A DNA stretch of 64,000 nucleotides, taken from positions 37,048 through 101,047 of the forward strand of contig DAOPZC010000009.1 in NCBI GenBank assembly GCA_035353175.1. Direction: 5' to 3'. The translations under genes were made by a program, and so were the position numbers. Below are positions 30,301-37,600 of the stretch, piece by piece (position 1 is the first letter of the stretch; every line of letters begins with the position of its first letter). The notes under the pieces are model-generated. The model was not told the DNA's origin. It saw only the letters and a program-made list of their open reading frames with translations, and searched no databases. Origin of the DNA: DAOPZC01 sp035353175. Its GTDB lineage: Bacteria > Verrucomicrobiota > Kiritimatiellia > RFP12 > UBA1067.

Positions 30301-31722
30301 AACAATGCGGTGGCGCTCTTCACGAACACGTTTGATGTCGCGCAGGCGAAAGCGGTGGCCACGGCTCCGATCAACGGCGCGTATGTGTACTCCGCCCGCC
30401 CGACGTTCAAGTGGACGGCTCCGGACGGATATCCGGCCTTCGCGATCGAAATCAAGAAGAACTCGTCCACCGGACTGACGGTCTACCAGTCGGGCGCGTT
30501 GCAGGTGCCGCCCCGGAATAACCTGGGCGAGTATGTCTGGGAGGCTCCGATCTATGCGGGGTCCCGCCTGCCCTACGGCACGAACAACGTGTTTGAAGTC
30601 AACAAGGTGTATGCGTGGCGCGTGATCGCGCTGAACGCCAAGTTCGCGAGCACCGCCGGCACGTGGTCGGACTGGAGGCTGTTCCGCCTCGACGTGAACA
30701 CCCCGATGGCGTCTTCGGGATACGGGGCGGTCCGCGCCCGCGTCAAGTACTTCGGTCCTGCGGCCGACTTGTCCAACAAGATCAGGGTGCAGGCGTACCG
30801 CAACGCCGCCTTCGCGGGCGAGCCCGAGGCGGAGGTCTCGCTGACGGATGTGAACTCGCTGACGTCGGCGGTGACGCCCGTCGTGAACGCCCAGCTGAAA
30901 GGCCTGGCGGCGAGCGACACGGCCGGCAGCTACTATGTCCGCGCCTACATCGACCACAACCAAAACAGCAAGCGCGACGTGTGGGAGTCGTGGGGTTATG
31001 CCTGCTACTACGGTGTGGCCGGCGATGCCTACGTGCCGCGGCCTGTGCAGGTGGCGTACGCGACGGATATTCCCGTGGTGGACATTGTGATCGAGGACGC
31101 CGACTCCGATCAGGACTGGTTCCCGGATGCTTGGGAGTATGAGCAGAACTCGTCCTTCCCCGATTTCCTGTCGCGCACGGGACCGGCGACCGGAACCTCG
31201 GGCATGGCGGAAGTCAATCCCACCTTGAGCGCCGTGGGCCTCAGCATGACCACGCTCTTCACGACGTTGGCTTCGGGCACAACGGATAAGGATGGCGACG
31301 GATTGGGCGATCTCGCCGAGCTGCTCTTGGGCACGGATGCCGCGTCCAGCTCGACGGCGAAGGATGGTTACGCCGACGGCGACAAGGTCGCATTGGGACT
31401 CTCGCCTGAGGATACGTTGCGCCTGAACGTCACGGGCCTCAACCTGGGTGCTGATCTGGTGCCGGTGGTCGAGTGGACGGTGGAAGTGCAGAAAGCGGAC
31501 GGCACGGACAGCAACACGCTGGGCCTGTTGTCCTCGACGGCGCCGGGGAGCACGGTCTCCTACCAGGTGCTCTACACGCCGTCCCTCGAGAACCCGAATT
31601 GGCAACCCGTCCAGAGCGGTACGGTGTCGCTGTCTGGCGTGCAGAGTCTGCAGGATAAGATCACTGCTGTCACTCAGATCGATCCGTCCCTGGGCTTCTT
31701 CCGTGTGAAGCTGCTTAAATAG
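21319..31722 (+). CDS. 3467-residue secreted protein: Calx-beta-like/PKD tandem, calcium (TSP3) repeats, LamG
   Basis: A very large exported protein. The signal peptide ends near ASAWAQ, and an AGGAG site precedes ATG 21319. Three alternating pairs of a Calx-beta-like module (about 315, 535, 745; each with LSE or FET and VxLSTxP) and a PKD module (about 434, 645, 858; ATDKDGDQS, AVDKDGGVS, AEDKDGGRD) cover residues 315-965. From about 1243 there are some sixteen thrombospondin-3-like calcium motifs, such as DTDGDGFPDGWE, DNDGITDYEE and DSDNDGMCDGWE, continuing to about 3330. A LamG domain (about 2018-2231) and an Fn3-like module (about 3014) are embedded. The last 100 residues form a domain ending LGFFRVKLLK, similar to the end of the M4 peptidase next door. 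A calcium-stiffened surface stalk, adhesin or S-layer-like component is inferred. Confidence 0.85.
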   Translation: MKTSCMKNVLKKLAFPLVACGFLWTGASAWAQLGDIVSIFSDQPNFTYSASGDQVEIKIKLDGGILKNGIFSKRAVTGTTPSEYFPPELRLVVNGKAAWAPLSRLNAYQVAAGNPHYRTEAVFTYTIKPGDMATPLRIFGSAGSSGSGAAFQFYMNNWEIYNTVTTSNAVWRLNMANTGLEPGVTDYYDVDFSGANVKLRTLEFDEVRSPITVAATESTSWRVSSVNPVAPSNVVDCVVWTPSNVVQIGTVAGQSALPVNIPGGATYVDFPVKGLVEGETEIYLQRAQDYANNATVGVTNYIKRKITVTTAPAPTVSIRMTSSGTDSATLSESAAANTGALIVDISQAFSNDVYVSLSTLPSGQSNLTFAAALPVVTIPAGSTSSSEVRFSVPDGTVLSESAGIEIVPSVTNTAAQSFYSRMKSGYVYVANVTPEIVSPQTNETFTVSQNTAYPFTWSVRDVNADKLSGMTVTWKFGTDPATNVTGATGTILHTFPITPAAKVYKVEITATDKDGDQSETTAIYVTATPPTPSPSVRVIPSASYFETTTNNTGSLMVVLSEAYSENVYVKLSTDPAVQNNLILSTTNAIRILKGELTNAIPVTFSVPDGTVLSEQYGIEIVPTVTNASAAAYYTDLVSALVTVKNNRPVVGSPVAGSSVGPIPATVPYTFNYTVKDVTADLSTMIVNWRFTEGGPIYTVTGAVGSVAYTYMSQGTNTVWMQAVDKDGGVSDEVQFTVYVGQAPGVEIITPAGELSETANAGIPDQIYVRLTTPYTYATTVTLNVTPANSTGNGTLTLSAYTVVIPAGQIEAKINISNVKDGTDISRNTGFMITPVVGAQNNADAFFSNNMPGYVYIRNEKPEINTPEDTDTTAETVVYTVAQGTAWTYYWDITDVALDSTSTVGTGMKVTWYFGDGEVSPALWGRSGSVSHTYTAIGDLIVRMVAEDKDGGRDQASFKIRVAPAKAVNVTPVGPVRAGAYAGAQGLGNGIIRSYDAVNRAIEQNVFFFKYNPSVTSADLVAEPYKTSKNVAGDIVPYTLTNYITRVSGIPNVSAFGTPNGSVEFDSFFYVWVGADQGLPAEAVVPLASPVTSVTLPASTTDAATTGSSSSSVEIRLVQAVFSREYRATDNIGDINNDGIPDPLAILYGFPTLLGTDLTSAKDYNADLDYLPGAASDGGGLIGGNLTTWAAVGRPFTAFLEIRGYHEGLNNKDYGSDDDFGPGEEEVTAYDMSPERPTDPTKLDTDGDGFPDGWEYYFWYNAVVNHLTGRRYNPNDIASGQLLDWPEIYAKFDPITPATDAFDTRDLDNDGITDYEELVSGTNPINWDSDNDGMCDGWEILRGLNPTEPRDATDAGMNNLDGDYMAYGTVQGDYVPVVLDGATNYYLRVSTVNDPLPAYYTWFNYGASNAPIALGRPVDLPVGAAVDEEGVTSLDVLVLHFQAYQVLGFDPRTAWTRSVNPAQFPNRFMSYLAGNAPNTKAFTTLDEYLLMKFMSENRVNGAGATIGAGNAENKTREWSAFSTNPLTPDSDANATKDDGMPDGWELYVACAPGSRVFAISPWNPDDGRDNNDENINPVLNNRREFAGTDSCAAYTNAALYASGPGRVTIVRPGTDTAWLNKFWPTDPWNADTDGDALEDGVESATQVPVAFLMDGSWWTVGDTTLQYGLGVDNGKGCIRGAGLNPCTMDTDWDALTDSWEYDHAGTNALSGVTGRRFIDDGMDGTHGPANETAYSIGDAYTAYDMYVTGSGAVNRNMDYDRDGLENYQEYWVQAVRHFRYDYTADFAAMDGSDGPSVFFTPITNPWDLAVYSYWWLPFAVTQEMLLPVGAGYFVSTDPREPDTDFDGMDDYYEMFHGLNPILGDTTHAYGDRVARAYLNTIDYGSDDPGNDWGTGLPMDFQQYPWLAGMDEADPDADGLRNLEEQIQPDTAAASCSNTDPTPMWMTDLSSTNSLTARFYGWGGEFFWPGALTLDEDYKMYSFEMNEGYDTDNDGVSDKAEKVQAATALSDPQDQDDPLRRQAMWFDGVQSAAQTLTGYSYNEWAFRSFTVELWVRPEDVSRDQVLIERPIVYGASDLSTTSDVVRVNFRLGIAADGRVYGLFQNAGGQDAQTGVVEAYGRKLSAGVWWHIAAKMDGSAGLFKLFVNGNTELSVPTTQIPANGVLNILSDPDSAQYPTPYRITLNPGLVVLGASNLNPFPSEPASWGNYTNFYAGYIDEVRVWDGARTDNEILEGYTKRFTRDDVDLNREEIQAALAEGGSRVAGSAVSLPAELIYHYTFDNLYSSDVTNTVTRVPRGFNYWTAATNRPSGYLVGWWSELATHSQVYSDYGYVPWIENSVEHLPMTNGVVRNSVYWSNVLAGEIPTDPSAHGLTQYSFPNTGNPYGLRYNTSLQGFSTESVGEKIGSDLLPLGNAWAKQISEMWDDGTPSGVWAETGTDEDADGLADWWENLHGLDPASSAGANGWYGDADGDGIINGEEYLRDIANGWRDGDTIVSGPTGLVQTADVDNDGLPDWWENIFNLKTNDGGGDNGALGDPDLDGLSNFAEYLLAEELAFNPALRPNQFRSSAEQKVSDYFLKEGKLYYGQMMADHDFMEDDWEGTFAQKYVSRFVYDPHLDNDDDGWSNWSECRYSKSAVNVLADSVMTTEALGNMKYEFPIPLIETTLRYGGVQSDGNIILNAYSSAEMDGLPDAVFKMPFGKNTTASAKTLALGYWENRLATGVMSPGSIQPGTISFKFTDMWTGISSGTGFDFDGILYGGSVTGNMRKVGTVNYLTGEFTFDMREYEGTIILLSDEIESREDYIDCEISYIEMSYSVKLVDGWPKKLYLSRADTGAIREGLNYLFAFVDLDNNGIWNAGEPCGVSDGNGVDIGYDRVELDLELTDYTSGYLRMSLSSGRRSEDVYFGYGQAGGGLSGGLANRVRVQRKSVDGKAAKKVVFDKVIDSDRTYVHEGDLFDQGLLALDWGMSDVSTSWDRTTVVYEVFTGDRAEAALTNNAVALFTNTFDVAQAKAVATAPINGAYVYSARPTFKWTAPDGYPAFAIEIKKNSSTGLTVYQSGALQVPPRNNLGEYVWEAPIYAGSRLPYGTNNVFEVNKVYAWRVIALNAKFASTAGTWSDWRLFRLDVNTPMASSGYGAVRARVKYFGPAADLSNKIRVQAYRNAAFAGEPEAEVSLTDVNSLTSAVTPVVNAQLKGLAASDTAGSYYVRAYIDHNQNSKRDVWESWGYACYYGVAGDAYVPRPVQVAYATDIPVVDIVIEDADSDQDWFPDAWEYEQNSSFPDFLSRTGPATGTSGMAEVNPTLSAVGLSMTTLFTTLASGTTDKDGDGLGDLAELLLGTDAASSSTAKDGYADGDKVALGLSPEDTLRLNVTGLNLGADLVPVVEWTVEVQKADGTDSNTLGLLSSTAPGSTVSYQVLYTPSLENPNWQPVQSGTVSLSGVQSLQDKITAVTQIDPSLGFFRVKLLK

Positions 31723-31741
31723 GAAACTAGATCAAGGTTGC

Positions 31742-31799
31742 GGTGAAGGACATGAAGATGGCGGACCGTTAAACGGGGTCTCTCTTAATGTCCTTCACC
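31742..31799. other. 12-bp inverted repeat between the giant protein and M4 peptidase genes
   Basis: GGTGAAGGACAT (31742-31753) is exactly complementary to ATGTCCTTCACC (31788-31799). The 34-nt interval contains a second dyad, CCGTTAAACGG (31766-31776). The structure begins 20 nt after the giant gene's stop. There is no T-run, so it is not a canonical intrinsic terminator. It could be an RNA processing or stability element, an attenuator, or a protein-binding dyad for the downstream gene. Confidence 0.55.
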
Positions 31800-31884
31800 C
31801 GGACCTCATGCGGTCAAGGGCGATGGGGTCATGGAGGCGGAACCTGCTGGAGCGAACCGTGAACAGGAGTTGAAGGTGCTGAGA

Positions 31885-34800
31885 ATGACACGGTTGATAG
31901 AACATCTGCATGGGCGTCTGGCGGTTGTGGCCTGGCTCTCTTTAGCGGCGTTGTCCGCTTCTGCTTTTCGCTCGGAGGAGCGGACGGACACACCGGGCGG
32001 AGCCTCGGGTGCGCGAGCGCTTCAAGCACCGGTCTCCCGCGATCGGACGGCAGCCCAGACACAGGCGGCTGAAGCGGCGCTTCAGGCCGGCTTTGAGATT
32101 GCGTGGCACGAACGGTTGGGAACGCCCTTGTCCGTACGGGCCGCGGATCTCGGCAAACGGCAGGTGTTCTCTGGCGGCAAGGGTCTGACGCTCCGGAAAG
32201 GCGGCGCTTTTGCGGAAGATGCCGTGGCGGTGCTCGACAGCCTCTCGCCCCTCTATGAAATCAAGGATGCGGCGGCCGAGTTCGCGCTCGAAAAGGTTCT
32301 GCCGGATGCCAAGGGCTTCCACCATGTCCGGCTGTCTCAGCGGTATGGCGGATTGCGCGTGGTCGGCGGCGGGCTGATCGTCCACTTCGACAACGCGGAT
32401 GTCGCGTATGAGGTGAACGGGCAGTTCATTCCCGATATCGCGGTGTCGACCACGGCAACGGTGTCCGCGTCCGCGGCGATCAAGATCGCGCAGGCCAAGC
32501 AGAGCGAGGTCACGGGAAGCCAGGGCGAACTTGAGGCGCGTCCCGAGCTGGTGGTGTTTGCCCGAAACTCCGCGCCCCGGCTGGCCCATGAGCTGACGTT
32601 GCTCGTGCGTGAAAACCGGCAGGTGACGGGGCGCTGGCGCTACTGGGTGGACGCGCAGCAAGGGACGATCCTTTCTTATCATAATGACATCAAGCGGATC
32701 GATGCGCCGGCGCAGGGTGAGCTGGCGCCCGTGACGGGCAGCGTACTGCAGCGTGAGGGCGGCGCGGCCAAAGAGATCATCGGCTGGCGCGAGGAGACCG
32801 GCGACTATTACCTGTACAATACGAATCTGCACTGGTGCATCCTCAATGCGGCGGCGTCAGGGTGGAGCGACGCCGGCACCTACGCCTACCGCGCTACCAA
32901 CGAATGGGGCACCTCGGACCGCGCGGAGATTTCGGCCGCAAACAATTTCGACCTGATCCAGAAATATTTTCGCGACGTCCACGCGATCAACAGCTATGAC
33001 GGAGAAGGCGCCGATGCGAACGTGTTTGTGCATCTCGGCAACAACTATGCCAACGCCTACTGGAACGGCGTCGCCATGTTTATCGGCGACGGCGACGGTA
33101 AGACGGCGGACAGCCTGGCCGTACTCGACGTGTGCGCCCACGAATATTCCCACGCGGTGACGGAGCGCGCCTGCAACCTCGTGTACGCTTACGAGTCGGG
33201 CGCGCTGAACGAATCCTTTTCCGACATCTTCGGCGTTTGCGTCGAGTTTCACGCCCAGGCGGATGACCGCACAAACTATCCCGCCGCCAGCCCCGGCAAG
33301 GCGGACTGGCTGATGGGCGAGGATTGTTGGCGTTCCTCGCCGGCCTTGCGCGATATGCGGAATCCGGCCAACACCGTGACGGTCGGCGCGGGCGGCGAGC
33401 AGCCGACGCGATACAAAGGCACGTATTGGTATAGCGGGGCGGGGGATAACGGCGGCGTTCACCAGAACTCGGGCGTGCAGAATTTTTTCTTCTATCTGCT
33501 GTGTGAGGGCGGCTCCGGCACGAATGATTCCGTGTCTTTCGGGTACGATGTGACGGGCATCGGCATCACCAACGCCGAACAGGTGGCGTACCGGGCGCTG
33601 TCCGTTTACTTTACCGAGGACACCGACTATTACGGGGCGCGCCAAGCGTGGATTTCGGCCGCGTTGGATCTGAACAAGATGTGGGTCCTGAGCGTGCGGC
33701 AGGCTTGGAACGCCGTTTTGGGGCTGCCGCCGCCGCTGCCGCTTTCGATCGCTTCGCCCGGCACGTTGCCGACCGGACGGGTGGGTTCGACGTACAGCAC
33801 CACGCTGCTGGCGGCCAACGGCCTTTCGCCGTATGTCTGGCAGCTGCAGCCGGAAGCGCCGCTGCAAGCGGGACTCACTTTCGACACTGCGACCGGCCGC
33901 ATCTCGGGGTTGCCGGAAGCGGCGGGCGAGGTTTCCTTCGCGGCGATTGTGACGGACCTGACCGGCGTGTCCGCCACCAACCAGTTCAGCCTGACGATTC
34001 TGCCGCCGTTCACCGCGCCGTTCCGCGAAACGTTCGAGTCCGGCGCCGGACAGTTGTCGAGCGGCTGGATGCAGGAGTTTGTCTCCAACGCGGTGCCGTG
34101 GACTTACGTGAACGGGAACGGTGAGACCGTCCGCAACCCGGCCGCGGCCCACAGAGGCACGAGCAACGCGTGTCTGCGGGTGACGCTCGCTTCGCAGAGC
34201 AATGGCAAGACGCTCCTGGTCTCTCCGCGCATCGTTTTCGCCGAGCCGTCAAGCCATGCGCAGGTGAGCTTCTGGCACTACATGGCCGAGAAGGACAACA
34301 TTTTCCAGGACGAACTCAGGGTTTATTACAAGACCGCGTACACGGGCGAGTGGCAACCGCTGGCGACCTATACGCAGTCCGTCAACATCTGGACCCGCCG
34401 CACCGTGAGTTTGCCGGAGCCGAGCGCGACCTACTACATCGCGTTCGGTGGTTCGGCCAAACTCGGTTACGGCGTGCATGTCGATGACGTGGAGGTGGTG
34501 GACGCATATGTGCCGTTCGCCATCGTGGCGCCCGAGACACTGCCGAACGCGGAGTTGAGGGAGCCCTACAGCTTTGCTCTGTCTGCGCAGGGCGGCATTG
34601 AACCCTATACCTACGAGCTGGCCGGCGGCACGGCGTTGCCGGTCGGCCTGACGCTCGGCACGAACGGCGTGATCAGCGGCACCGCAACCAATGTGGCCGA
34701 CCTCGGCGCCCACAGTTTCTCCGTGCTGCTGACGGACGGGCAGAGCAATGCCGTGACCATGGCGTTCTCGCTGACGGTGGATTTGCCGCGCGTCGAGTTG

Positions 34801-36435
34801 TTTGTCGAGAACTTCGATAACGGCGGCGCGATGCCGAGCGATTGGAGCCAGGTATTTCTGACGAATGGCATCGCGTGGGCCTGCCGCGGCGGCGGCGGCA
34901 ACGGCGACACCTTCAATCAGCCGACCAACGCCTATGATGGTCTTTATAACGCGGTGCTGTGGGCCGACAATTATTCCAACAATGTGTCCCGGCTTGTGTC
35001 CCCCGCGATCAACCTCGGGGCCGCGCCCGTGAATCTCCAGCTCGATTTCTGGCACTGCATGACCAAACTGGTGACCCAGCAGGACGAGCTGCGTGTCTAC
35101 TATAAAACCTCGGCGTCCGGCGCATGGACACAGCTTGCAAGCTTTACCAGCAATGTGACGTCGTGGACGCGGCGGGTGCTGCCGTTGTCCGTTCCCGCCA
35201 CCACCACGTTCTATTTGGCCTTTGAAGGAACCGCCCGCTTCGGTCAGGGCGTGTGCGTCGATGCGGTCCGGATCACGGACGCGTCGCTCGAACCGATCAT
35301 CATGACCACGTCGCCCCTGCCGGACGGCACGGTCGGCAGCGATTACAGCCACACGCTGCAGGCGTTGGGCGGCGTCGCGCCCTACACGTGGGACCTGGTC
35401 TCTGGGGCTGTGCCCTCTGGACTGGTCTTCAGCGCCGGGGGGGTGTTGAGCGGCATGCCGGAAGTCAAGGCGGACGTGACGCTGGGCGTGCGGGTGACGG
35501 ATTCGGCCGGCTACGCGGCGACCCGTCTCTTGTCGCTCCACGTGTCGAATATCCAGCGCTTGCCGTACACGCAGACGTTCGAGGGACGGTCACAATTGCC
35601 GGCGGGGTGGTCGCAGGAAGGCAGCTCGGTGAATTGGACGATTTATAAGGGAAGCAGCTTGGGTGTTCCGGCGGTCGCGCACAGCGGCACCAACAATGCG
35701 CTTCTTGTGAAACTGAACAACACCACGTCCAGGACGAAGTTGGTGATGCCGACGCTGAACATGGGCGGCGTGACGAACGCGCAGCTTTCCTTCTGGCTCT
35801 GTATGGCCAAGAAGACCTATCAGGACGAATTGACTGTCTACTACAAAACCAACGCCGCCGACACGGCGTGGACCTCCATCACAAACTTCAACCAGTCGAT
35901 CACGACGTGGACGAAGTTCGTGCTGGATCTGCCCAACGCGTCCCCAACCTATATCATCGCTTTCGAAGGCGCAGTGAGGTTCGGCTACGGCGTTTGCGTC
36001 GACGACGTGTCTGTGACGGGCGATTATGCGGCGTCGGCGTATGACCTTTGGAAGGCCGATGTCTTCGGCACGGACGCGTTGAACGAGGCGATCGCCGGAG
36101 ATTTGGCCGACCCGGACGACGATGGCATCGTGAACTGGCTCGAATTCGCCATGGCGCTGAATCCCTTGGTCAAGGATGCTGGGAGTGCGATGACGGGCGG
36201 CGTGACGGCCGGCTACTTGACGCTGTCGCACCGCGAGAACCCGGACGCTTCGGACATCCTTTTCGAGGTGGAGGCGTGCAGCGACCTGACCTTACAGGAC
36301 TGGACCACGGTGGATGTCACCGAGATGTTGCGCGAATACACCAACACGTGGTATTGGGTCACGACCCGCCACGACGTGCCGGTCACAAATGCGCCGCAGC
36401 GCTTCCTGCGGCTCAAGGTCACGATGCCCGAATGA
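31885..36435 (+). CDS. Secreted thermolysin-like (M4) metallopeptidase with repeated Ig-like and MAM-like modules
   Basis: A roughly 1516-residue exported protease. A signal segment (LAVVAWLSLAALSASAF) leads to an FTP/PepSY-like propeptide (about 80-285). The M4 catalytic domain has the zinc motif HEYSH at 419-423, the third ligand in ALNESFSDIFG (E443, exactly 24 residues after the first His, as in thermolysin) and the transition-state histidine in DNGGVHQNSG (H526). Then come alternating He_PIG-type Ig domains and three jelly-roll, MAM-like domains (for example LSFWLCMAKKTYQDELTVYY). The end carries one calcium-type motif, DPDDDGIVNWLEF, and a domain closing FLRLKVTMPE. The start is uncertain: ATG 31885 has GAAGG 8 nt upstream; ATG 31831 would add 18 residues. 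Similar C-termini suggest it is displayed with, or matures, the upstream giant protein. Confidence 0.88.
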   Translation: MTRLIEHLHGRLAVVAWLSLAALSASAFRSEERTDTPGGASGARALQAPVSRDRTAAQTQAAEAALQAGFEIAWHERLGTPLSVRAADLGKRQVFSGGKGLTLRKGGAFAEDAVAVLDSLSPLYEIKDAAAEFALEKVLPDAKGFHHVRLSQRYGGLRVVGGGLIVHFDNADVAYEVNGQFIPDIAVSTTATVSASAAIKIAQAKQSEVTGSQGELEARPELVVFARNSAPRLAHELTLLVRENRQVTGRWRYWVDAQQGTILSYHNDIKRIDAPAQGELAPVTGSVLQREGGAAKEIIGWREETGDYYLYNTNLHWCILNAAASGWSDAGTYAYRATNEWGTSDRAEISAANNFDLIQKYFRDVHAINSYDGEGADANVFVHLGNNYANAYWNGVAMFIGDGDGKTADSLAVLDVCAHEYSHAVTERACNLVYAYESGALNESFSDIFGVCVEFHAQADDRTNYPAASPGKADWLMGEDCWRSSPALRDMRNPANTVTVGAGGEQPTRYKGTYWYSGAGDNGGVHQNSGVQNFFFYLLCEGGSGTNDSVSFGYDVTGIGITNAEQVAYRALSVYFTEDTDYYGARQAWISAALDLNKMWVLSVRQAWNAVLGLPPPLPLSIASPGTLPTGRVGSTYSTTLLAANGLSPYVWQLQPEAPLQAGLTFDTATGRISGLPEAAGEVSFAAIVTDLTGVSATNQFSLTILPPFTAPFRETFESGAGQLSSGWMQEFVSNAVPWTYVNGNGETVRNPAAAHRGTSNACLRVTLASQSNGKTLLVSPRIVFAEPSSHAQVSFWHYMAEKDNIFQDELRVYYKTAYTGEWQPLATYTQSVNIWTRRTVSLPEPSATYYIAFGGSAKLGYGVHVDDVEVVDAYVPFAIVAPETLPNAELREPYSFALSAQGGIEPYTYELAGGTALPVGLTLGTNGVISGTATNVADLGAHSFSVLLTDGQSNAVTMAFSLTVDLPRVELFVENFDNGGAMPSDWSQVFLTNGIAWACRGGGGNGDTFNQPTNAYDGLYNAVLWADNYSNNVSRLVSPAINLGAAPVNLQLDFWHCMTKLVTQQDELRVYYKTSASGAWTQLASFTSNVTSWTRRVLPLSVPATTTFYLAFEGTARFGQGVCVDAVRITDASLEPIIMTTSPLPDGTVGSDYSHTLQALGGVAPYTWDLVSGAVPSGLVFSAGGVLSGMPEVKADVTLGVRVTDSAGYAATRLLSLHVSNIQRLPYTQTFEGRSQLPAGWSQEGSSVNWTIYKGSSLGVPAVAHSGTNNALLVKLNNTTSRTKLVMPTLNMGGVTNAQLSFWLCMAKKTYQDELTVYYKTNAADTAWTSITNFNQSITTWTKFVLDLPNASPTYIIAFEGAVRFGYGVCVDDVSVTGDYAASAYDLWKADVFGTDALNEAIAGDLADPDDDGIVNWLEFAMALNPLVKDAGSAMTGGVTAGYLTLSHRENPDASDILFEVEACSDLTLQDWTTVDVTEMLREYTNTWYWVTTRHDVPVTNAPQRFLRLKVTMPE

Positions 36436-36462
36436 GCCGATCGGCGTGTCTCGCCTCGCGGA

Positions 36463-37563
36463 TCAGATCACGTGCGGCGTCCGCGTGAGCACTTCGCCGC
36501 CGCCGCGCGTCACCAGCACCACGTCTTCGATGCGGATCCCCAATTTTCCGGGCAGGTAGATGCCCGGCTCGACGGTGAGCACCATGCCCGGCCTGAGCAC
36601 GGTCTTGCAGGCCGTTGAGAAGCTGGGCGACTCATGGACTTCCAGGCCCAGGCCGTGGCCGAGGCTGTGGCCGAAGAATCGGCCGTATCCCGCCTTCTCG
36701 ATGTGCCCGCGCGCCACGGCGTCGACCTCGCAACACATGACCCCGGGCCGGATGCTCCGGACCGCCTTGAGATTGGCTTCGCGGACGATGGCGAAGATCT
36801 CGCGGTAGAGCGCCGTGGGCGTGCCGAAGACGGCGCAGCGGGTCATGTCCGCGCAGTAGCGGTCCAGCTTGAGGCCGAGGTCCACCAGCAGCGGCTGACC
36901 CCGCCGGAGTGGGGTGTCGTCTGGTTCATGGTGGCATTCCGCGGCGTTGCGCCCCGCGCACGCGATCGTGTCGAAGGCCTCGCCTTGGCCAAGCCGGTCG
37001 GCCTCGCGCCGGACCAGGCTGCGGATAGCCCACTCGCTCATGCCGGGCGCGACCTGCCGCATCACATTGGCGAAGAGCGCGTCGTTGGCCGTGATGGCGG
37101 CCCGCAGCGCCCCCTGCTCGGCCCGCGATTTAACGGCCCGCAGGTCGGCCACCGCGTCGCTGACGTCCACCCATTCGGCGTCGGGCAGAGCCGCTTTCAG
37201 ACGCAGGAAACGCGCCGCGCAGAGGGCTCCCTCATAGCCGATCCGGCGCCATCCCGAGCCCATGCCGGACAAGACCAGCGGCTCTTCGGAGGGGCGCCAC
37301 AGGGTATGGCTGGGAAGCCAGGGCGCCAGGCGTTTCGCCATGGTGAGATAGCGGAAATCGGTGAAGAAAGCCGGGGCGTCCGCAGCCACGGTCAGCAACA
37401 CGCCGTTCGAGGTCAAAAGACCGGTGAAGTAGTAGCGGTTGACCTCGCTGATGAGGAGCACGGCGTCGAGCCGCAGGCGCCTCTGGCAAACCAGCAACCG
37501 TTTGACGCGGGCTTGGAATTCGGGGGCGGGCAGATCGTGTGCGGGACGGCTAGGTGTGTTCAT
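36463..37563 (-). CDS. M24-family aminopeptidase (Xaa-Pro aminopeptidase-like)
   Basis: A 366-residue cytosolic metallopeptidase of the M24B (PepP/PepQ) type. The creatinase-like N-domain starts about 15 (DAVLLISEVNRYYFTGL). The pita-bread C-domain has all five metal ligands: D228 in LLVDLGLKLD, D239 in YCADMTR, H303 in GHSLGHGLGLEVHE, E332 in LTVEPGIY and E346 in IRIEDVV. It should remove an N-terminal residue before proline or split X-Pro dipeptides. A GGAAG site precedes ATG 37563. It lies 37 nt behind the serine acetyltransferase gene, probably in the same operon. It converges on the M4 peptidase gene with a 27-nt gap holding the palindrome GCCGATCGGC. Confidence 0.9.
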   Translation of the reverse strand: MNTPSRPAHDLPAPEFQARVKRLLVCQRRLRLDAVLLISEVNRYYFTGLLTSNGVLLTVAADAPAFFTDFRYLTMAKRLAPWLPSHTLWRPSEEPLVLSGMGSGWRRIGYEGALCAARFLRLKAALPDAEWVDVSDAVADLRAVKSRAEQGALRAAITANDALFANVMRQVAPGMSEWAIRSLVRREADRLGQGEAFDTIACAGRNAAECHHEPDDTPLRRGQPLLVDLGLKLDRYCADMTRCAVFGTPTALYREIFAIVREANLKAVRSIRPGVMCCEVDAVARGHIEKAGYGRFFGHSLGHGLGLEVHESPSFSTACKTVLRPGMVLTVEPGIYLPGKLGIRIEDVVLVTRGGGEVLTRTPHVI

Positions 37564-37600
37564 AGAACTTCCGATGCGCCCGGTTGCGCCGGTCCTTGTT

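Noticed and set aside
23857..31605. Two very long antisense frames (929 and 1638 codons) under the 3467-residue gene.
   Set aside because: Same composition artefact; no domains or plausible starts, and the plus-strand protein is rich in recognisable modules.
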